Source: Halomarina ordinaria (GTDB taxonomy: Archaea > Halobacteriota > Halobacteria > Halobacteriales > Haloarculaceae). From it: DNA of 64,000 nt. The stretch lies in NCBI RefSeq assembly GCF_030553305.1, contig NZ_JARRAH010000001.1, forward strand, positions 1,736,001 to 1,800,000, in the 5' to 3' direction. The notes beneath the pieces were generated by a model. That model worked only from the letters and a program-made list of their open reading frames with translations. It was not told the origin of the DNA and searched no databases. Position 1 is the first letter of the stretch. Each line of letters opens with the position of its first letter. A program made the translations under genes and the position numbers. Below, piece by piece: positions 1-7,936 of the stretch.

Positions 1-933
1 GCACGCGACGCCTGCGACGCCGTCTCGGACGCCGTGCTGTCGGCGGTCATCGCCGACCGGTCGTTCCTCGACCACCTCCTGCTGGGCGTGCTGGCGCGCG
101 GGCACGTCCTCATCGAGGACGTGCCGGGGACGGGCAAGACGCTGACCGCACGGTCGGTGGCGCGGGCGCTCGGCCTCTCGTTCTCTCGCGTGCAGTTCAC
201 CCCCGACCTCCTCCCCTCGGACGTGACCGGCACGCACGTCTTCGACGAACGCGAGCGGGCGTTCGAGTTCCAGGAGGGACCCGTCTTCGCCAACGTCGTG
301 CTGGCCGACGAGATAAATCGCGCGCCGCCGAAGACCCAGTCCGCCCTCCTCGAGGCGATGGAGGAACGGCAGGTGACCGTCGACGGCGAGACCCATCCCC
401 TCCCGGACCCCTTCGTCGTCATCGCCACGCAGAACCCCGTCGAGCAGGAGGGCACCTTCCCCCTCCCCGAGGCGCAGGTCGACCGGTTCGTGGCGAAGAC
501 GACGCTCGGCTACCCCGACACGGAGGGCGAGATAGAGCTCCTGCGCCGCCGTGCGGCCCGCGAGCGGCGCAGTCCCGACGTCGAACCCGTCCTCGACCCG
601 GACGCCGTCCGGGCGCTCCGGCGCGTCCCCGAGACGGTGCGCGTCGAGGAGGACCTCTTCGCGTACATGGTCGCGCTGGCGCAGGCCACACGCGAGGACC
701 GGCGGGTCCGCGTCGGCGTCTCGCCCCGGGGGACCCAGCGGCTGTTCGAGGCCGCCCGCGCGCACGCCGTCCTCGGCGGCCGGGCGTTCGTCACGCCGGA
801 CGACGTCAAGCGGGTCGCCCGACCGGTCCTCGCGCACCGACTGGTGCTGACGCCGGACGCGCGCGTGGAGGACGTCGAGAAGTCGGCCGTCGTCGAGAGC
901 GCGCTCGACTCGACGCCCGTCCCGACGGTCTAG
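1..933 (+). CDS. moxR: MoxR-family AAA+ ATPase (5' end outside window)
   Basis: The frame is open from base 1, so the N-terminus is cut off by the window edge; a GTG at 34 is inside the gene. Walker A (EDVPGTGKT, near nt 115-141), Walker B (VVLADEIN, near nt 295-318) and the sensor-1 stretch IATQNP (421-438) are in MoxR order, and the lid domain follows. MoxR ATPases are thought to act as chaperones that mature or activate partner complexes, commonly next to DUF58/von Willebrand A-type proteins. Here the DUF58 operon is adjacent but on the opposite strand, with stop codons one base apart. Family call is firm; the target is inferred. Confidence 0.93.
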   Translation, partial: ARDACDAVSDAVLSAVIADRSFLDHLLLGVLARGHVLIEDVPGTGKTLTARSVARALGLSFSRVQFTPDLLPSDVTGTHVFDERERAFEFQEGPVFANVVLADEINRAPPKTQSALLEAMEERQVTVDGETHPLPDPFVVIATQNPVEQEGTFPLPEAQVDRFVAKTTLGYPDTEGEIELLRRRAARERRSPDVEPVLDPDAVRALRRVPETVRVEEDLFAYMVALAQATREDRRVRVGVSPRGTQRLFEAARAHAVLGGRAFVTPDDVKRVARPVLAHRLVLTPDARVEDVEKSAVVESALDSTPVPTV

Positions 934-934
934 G

Positions 935-1435
935 TCACGTCCGGAGCGCCGTCGCGAGGACGAGCGCCCCGGCGAGCATCGCCACGAGCGCGGCGAGCGG
1001 TCGCCCGCCCGCGGACGCCCGAAACGCGAGGTAGCCGACGGCCGCCGCGACGCTCACCAGCCCCGCGGTGGTGGCGACGTGGACCGCGAACGGCCGCCCG
1101 GTGGCCGCGGGACGCCCGAGCGTCGCGGCGAGGTCGGCCGCCTGGACCGCCGCGTCCCACGCGACGACGCTCGCGGCCACCGAGAGGAGGACGACGGGCG
1201 GCGGCGCGCCGGCGACGCCGGCGAGGGCCGCCCCGGCGAACAGCGCCCCCGCCCCGAACGTCGCCAGCGACTCGGTGGCGCGGAGCGCCCCCAGCGCGAG
1301 CAGGACGACGCCGGCGGCGACGCCCACGAGCGCGGCGGGGAGCGCGACCAGCGGGAGCGCGGCGAGCGCCGCGAGGGCCGTCACGACGGCGACGGTCGAC
1401 CCGGCGGGGCGACGCTCGAGGCTGAACCCGCTCAC
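935..1435 (-). CDS. small multi-pass membrane protein, last gene of the DUF58 operon (DUF7519-like)
   Basis: A protein of 166 residues that is mostly hydrophobic Ala/Val/Leu stretches, giving about four to five membrane segments, with a short basic N-terminus (SGFSLERRP). The start chosen is GTG at 1435, which overlaps the TGA of the upstream DUF58 gene as GTGA and implies translational coupling; the same frame stays open much further upstream, but that is only a shadow of the DUF58 gene. Small membrane proteins of this kind follow DUF58 genes in haloarchaea (family name recalled, not checked). No catalytic motif is visible; a membrane scaffold role is a guess. Confidence 0.75.
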   Translation of the reverse strand: MSGFSLERRPAGSTVAVVTALAALAALPLVALPAALVGVAAGVVLLALGALRATESLATFGAGALFAGAALAGVAGAPPPVVLLSVAASVVAWDAAVQAADLAATLGRPAATGRPFAVHVATTAGLVSVAAAVGYLAFRASAGGRPLAALVAMLAGALVLATALRT

Positions 1436-2715
1436 GCCGACCACCGCCGGGCGGCGTGCTCGACGGCCGCCCGGAACGAGCCGTCGCGCCAGTCGACGAC
1501 CGGGAGGCCCGCCTCGCGGAGCGTCGACGCGCGCAGCGAGCGTTCGAGGCGCGCCAGTCGCTCGCCGGTGGAGTCGGCCGCCGTCGGGTCGGGGCTGACG
1601 ACCGTCACCGGGTGGCCGGCGGCGTCGAGGCGGCGGGCCGCGCGGAGCGCGTAGTCGTCCGTCAGCGGCGTGCAGAACACGACCTGTGCCCCCGCCGGGA
1701 GGCGTCGGCGCAGGCGGGCGAGGCGGAGTGTCGGGAAGAACGGGTCGTCCGGAGCGACCGGCGAGAAGGCGGGGTGCGTCGCCAGGTGGTCGCGCGCGCG
1801 GACGCGGTGGTCCGCACCGGTGGCCGGTTCGAGCCAGCACGGCGTCGGGCCGAGCGCCGCGAGGCCGACCCGGTCGCCCGCGTCCAGTCGCCCCCGGAGG
1901 ACGCTCCCCGCGGCCTCGATGCCGCGTTCGAGCGCGGGCGGGTCGTCCGCGGTCGGCGCCACGTACGCCGCCTCGCGCGCGTCGACGACGACGCAGACCG
2001 TCGCCGAGCGCTCGCGGTGGAACTCGACGGTCCGGAGGTCGCCGGTCCGCGCGGTGCGCGACCACGCGATGCGGGCGAGCGGGTCACCCCGGCGATACTC
2101 CCGGACGGAGTGGAAGGCGAGGCCCGCGCCGCCCTCGCCGGTGGTCGTCTCGCCGGTGACGCCCGTGGCGGTGGCGCGAAGCGGGAGCGCGACGGGGGCC
2201 GGGAGTGGCGGGCGACAGACGAGTTGCGCGGCCGATTCGACCGCGACTTCGACCCGCCGTTCGGCCGCGCCGGTCGGGTCGCGCGCGACGGCGACCGCGT
2301 CGTCGAACTCGTGACGGCCGCGCTGTGCGGTGAGGGTGTAGGTGAAGGAGGTCGAGCGGCCGGGGCGGAGCGCCGTCCCGTGGCGGGCGCTCCCGCCCTC
2401 GACGGTGAGCGCGGTCGGCACGCCGTCGAGCAGGCGGAGGTCGGCGAGCGCGTCGCCCGCGTTGGTCACGCGCACCTCGACCTCGACGGTCCCCCCCGGG
2501 TCGGGCGCGTCGTCGGAGAGCGTCCGCTCGACGGTCAGGTCGACGGCGGGCGGCGTCGCTCCCCGGACGACGGCGGCGAGGACGAGGGGGACGGCGGCCG
2601 CGAGCAGGAGGCCCGGCCGCGCCGCGAGCGCGCCGACCCCGGCGAAGAGGAACGTCACGGCGGTCAGGCCGCGCCAGCGGCCGGTCCGGCGCGTGAGGGG
2701 GAACTCGGGTGCCAC
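1432..2715 (-). CDS. DUF58 domain protein with CARDB-like region
   Basis: 427 residues. Two N-terminal membrane segments (about residues 15-50) are followed by a beta-rich region of the CARDB/DUF11 kind (around 55-150) and then the DUF58 core with its signature YRRGDPLARIAWS and a von Willebrand A-like strand (ATVCVVVDAREA). DUF58 proteins typically work with MoxR ATPases and DUF4129/transglutaminase-type membrane proteins in an envelope-associated system whose function is poorly known. GTG start at 2715 lies directly after the TAG of the preceding gene, so the operon is tightly packed. Confidence 0.92.
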   Translation of the reverse strand: MAPEFPLTRRTGRWRGLTAVTFLFAGVGALAARPGLLLAAAVPLVLAAVVRGATPPAVDLTVERTLSDDAPDPGGTVEVEVRVTNAGDALADLRLLDGVPTALTVEGGSARHGTALRPGRSTSFTYTLTAQRGRHEFDDAVAVARDPTGAAERRVEVAVESAAQLVCRPPLPAPVALPLRATATGVTGETTTGEGGAGLAFHSVREYRRGDPLARIAWSRTARTGDLRTVEFHRERSATVCVVVDAREAAYVAPTADDPPALERGIEAAGSVLRGRLDAGDRVGLAALGPTPCWLEPATGADHRVRARDHLATHPAFSPVAPDDPFFPTLRLARLRRRLPAGAQVVFCTPLTDDYALRAARRLDAAGHPVTVVSPDPTAADSTGERLARLERSLRASTLREAGLPVVDWRDGSFRAAVEHAARRWSA

Positions 2716-3276
2716 CTACCGGCCCTCCGAGGCTCGGCGGTCGAGGGCGGCGACGACGTGATGAACCCCCCGACGGAACGCGGAGTCCTCCGAGAGCACG
2801 GCGCGGAGGCGTGCGGCGAGCGAGCGGTCGACCGACAGTTCGTCGGCGAAGAACGCCGCCGCGACGGGGTCGTCGGTCCACGACCCGTCGGCCAGACGCG
2901 CGTCGGCCTCGCTCGGCGAGAGGCCGTCGTAGCGGGCGAGGACCGCCCGCGCGGTGGTCCTGAGGTGGTCGCGTATCGCGTCGCGGTCGGTCACCCCGCC
3001 GACGGCGGCGTGGATGGTGGCGTTCGCGAGTCGGTCGTCGAAGTCGGCACCGGGGACCGTCGCCGACCGGCGGCGCTCGGGGACTGGCAGCGCGGGCGGC
3101 TCGGGGCGCGACCGACGCGCCATCGCGCCGGAGACGCCCGCGAGCAGGGCGAGCGCGCCGAGCGCCAGCACGGCGGTACCGGGGAGCGGGAGGCCGATGG
3201 CGACGGAGGGGACGGCCGCGAGCGTCAGTCCCGAGAGGGCGAGGAGCGCACCGAGGAGCGCGAGACGGCGCATCAT
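2716..3276 (-). CDS. operon membrane protein (DUF7269-like)
   Basis: 186 residues: two hydrophobic segments at about 5-50, then a cytosolic, charged helical part (DRDAIRDHLRTTARAVL and SPSEADARLADGSWTDDP). This layout matches a haloarchaeal family found only between DUF4129 and DUF58 genes (DUF7269 recalled, not checked). The start overlaps the stop of the upstream DUF4129 gene by four bases (ATGA). No enzyme motif is seen; it is probably a structural or regulatory partner of the MoxR/DUF58 system. Confidence 0.75.
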   Translation of the reverse strand: MMRRLALLGALLALSGLTLAAVPSVAIGLPLPGTAVLALGALALLAGVSGAMARRSRPEPPALPVPERRRSATVPGADFDDRLANATIHAAVGGVTDRDAIRDHLRTTARAVLARYDGLSPSEADARLADGSWTDDPVAAAFFADELSVDRSLAARLRAVLSEDSAFRRGVHHVVAALDRRASEGR

Positions 3277-4178
3277 CGACCCTCCGCGCCCGCGTACTCC
3301 CGTTCGATGCGTCTGAGGGCGGCGAGCGCGCGCTCCTCGCGGGTCGCGTCGACCTCGGCACCCCCGTAGCGCGTCACCTCGAACAGTGTCGTCAGTTCGG
3401 CCACGTCCTCGCGGGCCATCCCGGCGGCGACGGCCGCGTCGGCGAACTCGCCGGGCGTGCTCGTCTCCGGGTCGGCGACGTCGAGGTGGTCGGTCATCTC
3501 CCGCCAGGCGCGGTACACCGCGTTCGAGGCGTCCGCGTCGGCCGCGATGCGGTCGGCGGCCCGGCCCGCGGCGGCACCGACGGCACGCACGTCGGGTTCC
3601 GGCGGGGGCGTCCCCTCCTCGACGGACTTGGGGGCGTCGCCGTCGCCGGTGGCCCGGACGACGACGGCGACGACGCCGACGAGGGTGAGACAGAGCAGCG
3701 CGAGCAGCGCCGCGTCCGGACGCACCGCGACCGACGGGACGGTCCCGTCGCCGCCGCCCGGAAGGAGGCCGCCGCCGTCGTCGTCGCCGACCCCGACCGG
3801 TCCGGAGGCGTTGGTGACGTTCGCTCCGCCCGGGAGGAAGTCACCGACCGACAGCAGGTAGGAGACGACGAGGAGGGCGAACGCGACGGCGAGGATCATC
3901 AGTCCGAACTGGGTGAGCGCCCCGAGGCCCTCGCGGTAGGCGAGTATCGCGAGGGCGGCGACGGCCCCGACGAGGACCGCGACGAGCAGCGCCTGCAGGA
4001 ACAGGGAGAGCGGTTCGAGGGTGGGGCCGTCCGACTCGGGCGGGTCGAGGGTGCCGCCACCGCCGCCGCCGAGCGCACCGCTCGCGGCGGAGTCGAGGGT
4101 GGCGGCGGCGGCGCCGAGGGCGAGGACCGCGAGGACCGCGAGGACCAGGGCGGTGGCGCGTTCTCCGTTCACACACAC
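3273..4178 (-). CDS. DUF4129 domain membrane protein
   Basis: 301 residues. A signal-like hydrophobic N-terminus (about 8-28) and a Gly-rich linker precede two central membrane helices (about 58-110) and one more near 155-175. The C-terminal 100 residues carry the DUF4129 pattern (NAVYRAWREMTDHL, TPGEFADAAVAAGM, FEVTRYGG), normally cytoplasmic and linked to transglutaminase or DUF58 systems. It is the first gene of the operon running leftwards to 935. The start used is GTG at 4178; a second in-frame GTG at 4172 is equally possible. Confidence 0.85.
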   Translation of the reverse strand: MCVNGERATALVLAVLAVLALGAAAATLDSAASGALGGGGGGTLDPPESDGPTLEPLSLFLQALLVAVLVGAVAALAILAYREGLGALTQFGLMILAVAFALLVVSYLLSVGDFLPGGANVTNASGPVGVGDDDGGGLLPGGGDGTVPSVAVRPDAALLALLCLTLVGVVAVVVRATGDGDAPKSVEEGTPPPEPDVRAVGAAAGRAADRIAADADASNAVYRAWREMTDHLDVADPETSTPGEFADAAVAAGMAREDVAELTTLFEVTRYGGAEVDATREERALAALRRIEREYAGAEGR

Positions 4179-4238
4179 CGTTGCGTGTCGCTCGAAGTAA
4201 ACCTTCGTCGATGCGTGGGGTTTCGTCGCTCGGTGGGG

Positions 4239-4457
4239 TCACTCCAGCAGGTCGACCGGGTCGGCGAGGTCAGCCGGCGCGTCGACGGGGCCGTTGACGA
4301 ACAACCCGTGCCCCATGACCACCAGCGCGAGGAGGCAGGTGGCGATGACCGCCACCTCCATCGAGAGCGCCGTGGCGTACCCGACGGCGACGCCCGCCAG
4401 GAGGCTGGCGGCGATGCCCGCGAGGACGAGGTCGTAGTACTGCCAGGTGTAGCCCAT
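4239..4457 (-). CDS. small two-helix membrane protein
   Basis: 72 residues with two hydrophobic segments (about 8-30 and 33-53) and an acidic C-terminal tail (DAPADLADPVDLLE). The composition is haloarchaeal and the frame is open from an ATG. It sits upstream of the DUF4129 operon on the same strand with a 60-bp gap, and divergent from the phosphoesterase gene. I do not recognise the family. Confidence 0.7.
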   Translation of the reverse strand: MGYTWQYYDLVLAGIAASLLAGVAVGYATALSMEVAVIATCLLALVVMGHGLFVNGPVDAPADLADPVDLLE

Positions 4458-4540
4458 GTCGACCCTCGGGGGGCGTCCCGGAAAAGTCCCTGGCCGAACG
4501 CCGGCCCAACCGTGAAGGGGAGCGCGGACGGACCGCCGGT

Positions 4541-5206
4541 ATGCGCCTGGGAGTCATCGCCGACGTCCACGCGAACGCCGTCGCCCTCGACGCCGTCCTC
4601 GACGACATGCCAGCGGTCGACGGTGTCGTCTGCCTCGGTGACGTCGTCGGTTACGGCCCGCACCCGGCGGCGTGCGTCGAGACGGTCCGGGAGGTCGCCG
4701 ACGCCGTGGTTCGGGGAAACCACGACCGTTCGGTCTCGAACCCGGGGGCGTACCGCCACAACGAGATGGCCCACGCCGGCCTGCGCCACGCCCGCGAGGA
4801 ACTCGACGACGACCAGGTGGCGTGGCTCGACGGCCTCCCCGAGGACCGGACCCACGAGGGCGTCAGGCTGGTCCACAGCCACCCGGCGGAGCGCGACCGC
4901 TACGTCTACCCGGAGGGGTTCGCGTCGCTCGCGCCACACCTCGGCGACGAGCGGGCGCTCCTCCTCGGCCACACGCACGTCCAGCACGCCGAACGGGTGG
5001 CCGGGACGCCCGTCGTCAATCCGGGGAGCGTCGGTCAGCCCCGCGACGGCGACCCCCGGGCCGCCTACGCCGTCCTCACGGGAACGGACGAGGGGACGCA
5101 CGTCGACCTGCGGCGCGTCGCGTACGACGTCGAGGCGGTGGGGGCGGCGGTCGCCGAGGCGGGACTGCCGGCGCGGACCGGGAAGCGACTCCGGTCGGGC
5201 GAGTGA
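4541..5206 (+). CDS. YfcE/MJ0936-type metallophosphoesterase
   Basis: 221 residues containing the full calcineurin-like metal-binding set: DVHAN (residue 8 on), GDVVGYGP (about 33), GNHD (about 60), a His in VHSHPAE (about 108) and GHTH (about 145). These residues bind two metal ions in phosphodiesterases or phosphatases of the YfcE/MJ0936 class. Substrate cannot be told from sequence. Start ATG 4541 is the first in frame and gives a full-length protein. The gene converges on the lipoprotein gene, with a large hairpin between them. Confidence 0.9.
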   Translation: MRLGVIADVHANAVALDAVLDDMPAVDGVVCLGDVVGYGPHPAACVETVREVADAVVRGNHDRSVSNPGAYRHNEMAHAGLRHAREELDDDQVAWLDGLPEDRTHEGVRLVHSHPAERDRYVYPEGFASLAPHLGDERALLLGHTHVQHAERVAGTPVVNPGSVGQPRDGDPRAAYAVLTGTDEGTHVDLRRVAYDVEAVGAAVAEAGLPARTGKRLRSGE

Positions 5207-5209
5207 CCG

Positions 5210-5272
5210 GCGAGTGCCCGTCGGGCGGCGACGGCGTGCGGGACGCCGAGGCTATCGCTGTCGGGCACTCGC
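5210..5272. terminator. long hairpin between convergent genes
   Basis: A perfect 11-bp inverted repeat, GCGAGTGCCCG at 5210-5220 and its complement at 5262-5272, encloses a second small stem (5232-5237 with 5243-5248). It begins four bases after the stop of the phosphoesterase gene and lies about 38 bp beyond the 3' end of the opposing lipoprotein gene, so a bidirectional terminator is the simplest reading. A small structured RNA is the alternative. Confidence 0.5.
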
Positions 5273-5309
5273 GTCGATAAAAGAACTGCGTCGAATCGTC
5301 GAGTCGGAG

Positions 5310-5636
5310 TTAGACTTCGGTCTCGTTCTCGTCCGTCTCGTTGTCCATCATGGTGTCGTTGTCCATCATGGTGTCGTTCTCGGTGTCGTTCTCCGTCTCG
5401 TTCATGTCCATGGTGTCGTTCTCGTCGTCACCGAGCGTGTCGTTCTCGTCGTCACCGAGCGTGTCGTTCTCGTCGTCACCGAGCGTGTCGTTCTCGTCGT
5501 CACCGAGCGTGTCGTTCTCCGTCTCGTTGTCCTCGCCAGTCGTGTTGTTGTCCCCGGCCGGGCCAGCGCAGCCAGCCATGACAACCAGGCCGACTACCAG
5601 CAGGGCGGCAAGGACTTTCCGCAGGTTCGACTTCAT
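5310..5636 (-). CDS. Asn-sequon-rich acidic lipoprotein
   Basis: 108 residues from ATG 5636, which has an AGGAGG site eight bases upstream (5645-5650). A Sec-type signal ends in a lipobox (VMAGC, Cys23). The mature part is almost entirely Asp, Glu, Asn and Thr, with 14 N-X-T sites, two of them overlapping, the core being four exact copies of ENDTLGDD. N-X-S/T is the site used by the archaeal oligosaccharyltransferase AglB, so this may be a heavily glycosylated, disordered surface protein; glycosylation is inferred, not seen. Divergent from the calcium-repeat regulator gene. No known family recognised. Confidence 0.8.
   Translation of the reverse strand: MKSNLRKVLAALLVVGLVVMAGCAGPAGDNNTTGEDNETENDTLGDDENDTLGDDENDTLGDDENDTLGDDENDTMDMNETENDTENDTMMDNDTMMDNETDENETEV
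5413..5508. repeat. four perfect 24-bp tandem repeats inside the lipoprotein gene
   Basis: Unit boundaries are 5413-5436, 5437-5460, 5461-5484 and 5485-5508, all identical, followed by a partial fifth copy. Each unit encodes eight residues with one N-D-T site, so copy-number change would keep the frame and alter the number of potential glycosylation sites. Confidence 0.95.
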
Positions 5637-5644
5637 GTGCACTT

Positions 5645-5673
5645 CCTCCTGAAGTCACTCGGAGGGATAAAGC
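5645..5673 (-). promoter_or_regulatory. promoter and Shine-Dalgarno region of the lipoprotein gene
   Basis: On the minus strand an AGGAGG box at 5645-5650 precedes ATG 5636, and a TATA-like GCTTTATC lies at 5666-5673, about 30 bases from the start codon. The rest of the 211-bp divergent spacer (5637-5847) is less GC-rich near 5780-5808 and probably carries the opposing promoter. Confidence 0.45.
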
Positions 5674-5847
5674 GAGGGAGTCGTCCCATCGGTTTCGGGG
5701 TGAGACAGACATTGTTGCAGACCGTTTCGAGCCCGCAATCGTCCGTTAGGCGACTCGTACGTGTGAGTAGTCCCCTCACATAGTCACATAAAGAAACGAA
5801 AAAAGGCTATGTTGCGTGGCGATAAGGGGTACATTACGGCGCACACA

Positions 5848-7329
5848 ATGTCAAGGCCCCGGACCACTCAGACAGGCCGCGCCGCGGTGGTGCTCGCCGT
5901 CGTACTCCTCTGTACGGCCGGCGTCGTGCCAGTCGCGGCACAGTCCGCGAGCATCGAGGACGTCTCGTACGCGGGCGAAGGCCGCGTCGCCGCCGAAGAC
6001 GACGTCACCTACCTCACGCAGTGGCAGTCACACACGCTCGACGTCGGCATCTCGGCGGGGGAAGGGGACTACCAGCTCTGTGTGCGCGCCGGTGATGACA
6101 CGGAGGACCTGCGCGAGCTGTCGTGTCAACCCGTCAGTAGCGACGGCGGGAACCAGACCGTCTCGTTCGCCTTCGAGCAGTGGTCCTCCGACTTCAGCGG
6201 CGAGCAGACGCTCCGGGTCGTCCTCCTCGACGACGACGGCGAGCGGGTCGACCGGGTCGACCGTGACATCCACGTGCTCACCCCCGGTGGCGACTTCGAC
6301 GACGACGGCCTCGGGAACCAGGCCGAGATACAGCGCGACGCGGACCCGCTCACCCCCGACACGGACGACGACGGCCTCACCGACGGCGAGGAGGTGAACG
6401 TCGAGAAGACGAACGTCACCAACCCGGACACGGACGGTGACGGCCTCAACGACGGCACCGAGGTCGACGAGTACGGCTCGAACCCGACCGACACCGACAC
6501 CGACGGCGACAACCTCACCGACGGCCAGGAGGTCAAGGAGTTCGGCACCGACCCGACGACGGCCGACACGGACGACGACGGCCTCACCGACGGCCAGGAG
6601 GTCAACCAGTACGGCACCGACCCGACCGAGGCGGACACCGACGAGGACGGTCTCGACGACGGACAGGAGGTCGACCGCTACGGCACCGACCCGACGACGG
6701 CCGACACGGACGGTGACGGCCTCGACGACGGCGAGGAGGTCGACGAGTACGGCACGAACCCGACGGACACCGACACCGACGACGACGGCCTCTCGGACGG
6801 GGCCGAGGTCGACCGACACAACACGGACCCGACGAAGGTCGACACCGACAGCGACGGCATCCCGGACGGTCAGGAGGTGGAGGCGGGGACGAACCCCAGC
6901 AACACCGGCCCCGCCAGCATCCTCTCGACGGTGACGGGCGAGCGCATGCCGCTGTTCGCTGCGCTGCTCGGCGCGTATCTGGTCGTCGTCGCGGGCGGCG
7001 TGTGGTGGACGCGTCGACCCGCGGGCGGCGGAGCGGGCGCGTCGCCGACGCTGTCCGACGGTGACGACGGCCCCTCGGCCGCCGCCCCACCCGAACCGCT
7101 GACCAACGAGGACCGCATCATGCAGTTGCTCGACGAGGGAGGCGGCCGCCTCCGGCAGGCGGACATCGTCGAGCGGACCGACTGGTCGAAGTCGAAGGTC
7201 AGTCGCCTCCTCTCGCGCATGGAGGAGAACGGCGAAGTGCGAAAGATCAGCATCGGTCGCGAGAACCTCATCGCCCGGCCGGGCGACGAACCGGAGAGCG
7301 CGCGCTCGCCGTTCGACGAGTCCGACTGA
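5848..7329 (+). CDS. membrane-anchored regulator: thrombospondin type 3 repeats, one TM helix, cytoplasmic winged helix
   Basis: 493 residues from ATG 5848. A signal sequence ends at VAAQS; a beta-rich ectodomain of about 120 residues follows, then nine calcium-binding-type repeats (consensus DTDxDGLxDGxEV, first one degenerate) over about nt 6295-6890. A single membrane helix ([18 protein letters not shown]) leads to a cytoplasmic winged helix ([20 protein letters not shown] then [15 protein letters not shown]) like haloarchaeal MarR/DUF7343-type domains. The order suggests outside-to-inside signalling, possibly of divalent cation or salt status, straight to DNA. Domain calls are firm; the ligand is inferred. 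An upstream in-frame ATG at 5809 would give a 13-residue longer, less signal-like N-terminus. Confidence 0.88.
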   Translation: MSRPRTTQTGRAAVVLAVVLLCTAGVVPVAAQSASIEDVSYAGEGRVAAEDDVTYLTQWQSHTLDVGISAGEGDYQLCVRAGDDTEDLRELSCQPVSSDGGNQTVSFAFEQWSSDFSGEQTLRVVLLDDDGERVDRVDRDIHVLTPGGDFDDDGLGNQAEIQRDADPLTPDTDDDGLTDGEEVNVEKTNVTNPDTDGDGLNDGTEVDEYGSNPTDTDTDGDNLTDGQEVKEFGTDPTTADTDDDGLTDGQEVNQYGTDPTEADTDEDGLDDGQEVDRYGTDPTTADTDGDGLDDGEEVDEYGTNPTDTDTDDDGLSDGAEVDRHNTDPTKVDTDSDGIPDGQEVEAGTNPSNTGPASILSTVTGERMPLFAALLGAYLVVVAGGVWWTRRPAGGGAGASPTLSDGDDGPSAAAPPEPLTNEDRIMQLLDEGGGRLRQADIVERTDWSKSKVSRLLSRMEENGEVRKISIGRENLIARPGDEPESARSPFDESD

Positions 7330-7540
7330 CCGACCCCCGGTTCCCGCGTACTCGCGCCGCTCACGGCATCGACTCCCGCGTCGTGCGAGGCGACTCCCGG
7401 CCGTTGGAGCGTCGAAAGGGGGGGGGAGGGGGTAGAAAGACGGACGGCGGAGGCGACCCGAACGGGCCGCGTGCGGGCACTCGCGGGCCACTGACAAGCC
7501 CGACTGTGGTGCCGCACCTCCCAGTAGCCGCTCACGCGCC

Positions 7541-7563
7541 TTATAATTTTCTTTTACTTTATT
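7541..7563 (+). terminator. T-rich terminator-like tract
   Basis: A run of TTTT and TTTACTTT within a 23-bp A/T-rich patch ends a 210-bp G-rich spacer after the calcium-repeat gene and lies just before the convergent small membrane gene. Haloarchaeal transcripts often stop at T tracts. Nothing else is visible in 7330-7590. Confidence 0.5.
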
Positions 7564-7590
7564 ATGAAAATAACCCAGAGTGTGGCCACG

Positions 7591-7848
7591 TCACTCGCGT
7601 GAGGGCGACGTGAGGAGCGCGTCGACCGGCTCTTTGGTGTAGCCGAGCCAGATGCTGAGGAGGCACGCGACCACGAGCAGCAGTAACGGCAGACCGAAGA
7701 CGAACGTGAGGACGGCGGCGAGGAGGTCCACCTGTCCGGTAATCAGAAGCAGTCCCACTCCACCGAACGCGAGCGCCGTGGTCGCCAGCAGTCCGAGTCG
7801 GAACGCGGCGTCAGCGTCAGGTCCGGGTGTGTGTCTCGTCGCACCCAT
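7591..7848 (-). CDS. small two-helix membrane protein
   Basis: 85 residues from ATG 7848 (MGATRHTPG). Two hydrophobic segments (about 18-38 and 43-68) are followed by a short charged tail ending TSPSRE. The open frame extends upstream to 7992, but that part is antisense-like in composition and overlaps the BCCT gene, so the internal ATG was chosen. It lies downstream of the BCCT transporter gene on the same strand (88-bp gap). Family not recognised. Confidence 0.65.
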   Translation of the reverse strand: MGATRHTPGPDADAAFRLGLLATTALAFGGVGLLLITGQVDLLAAVLTFVFGLPLLLLVVACLLSIWLGYTKEPVDALLTSPSRE

Positions 7849-7936
7849 CGTATCTGCCCTAGTGGAAGGGACGATATGAATCCGCGGTTTCCACACGCAA
7901 GCCGTTCGCAGCGGGCGTGAGACGGTCGAACACGCC

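Noticed and set aside
5210..5272. tRNA-like structure
   Set aside because: Stem length and arms do not fit a tRNA (11-bp outer stem, no anticodon or T-arm consensus).
5413..5508. CRISPR-like repeats
   Set aside because: Copies are directly adjacent with no spacers and are in-frame coding repeats.
3486..5783. Long plus-strand open frame crossing several genes
   Set aside because: Runs antisense to DUF4129 and through the phosphoesterase in another frame; no recognisable domain.
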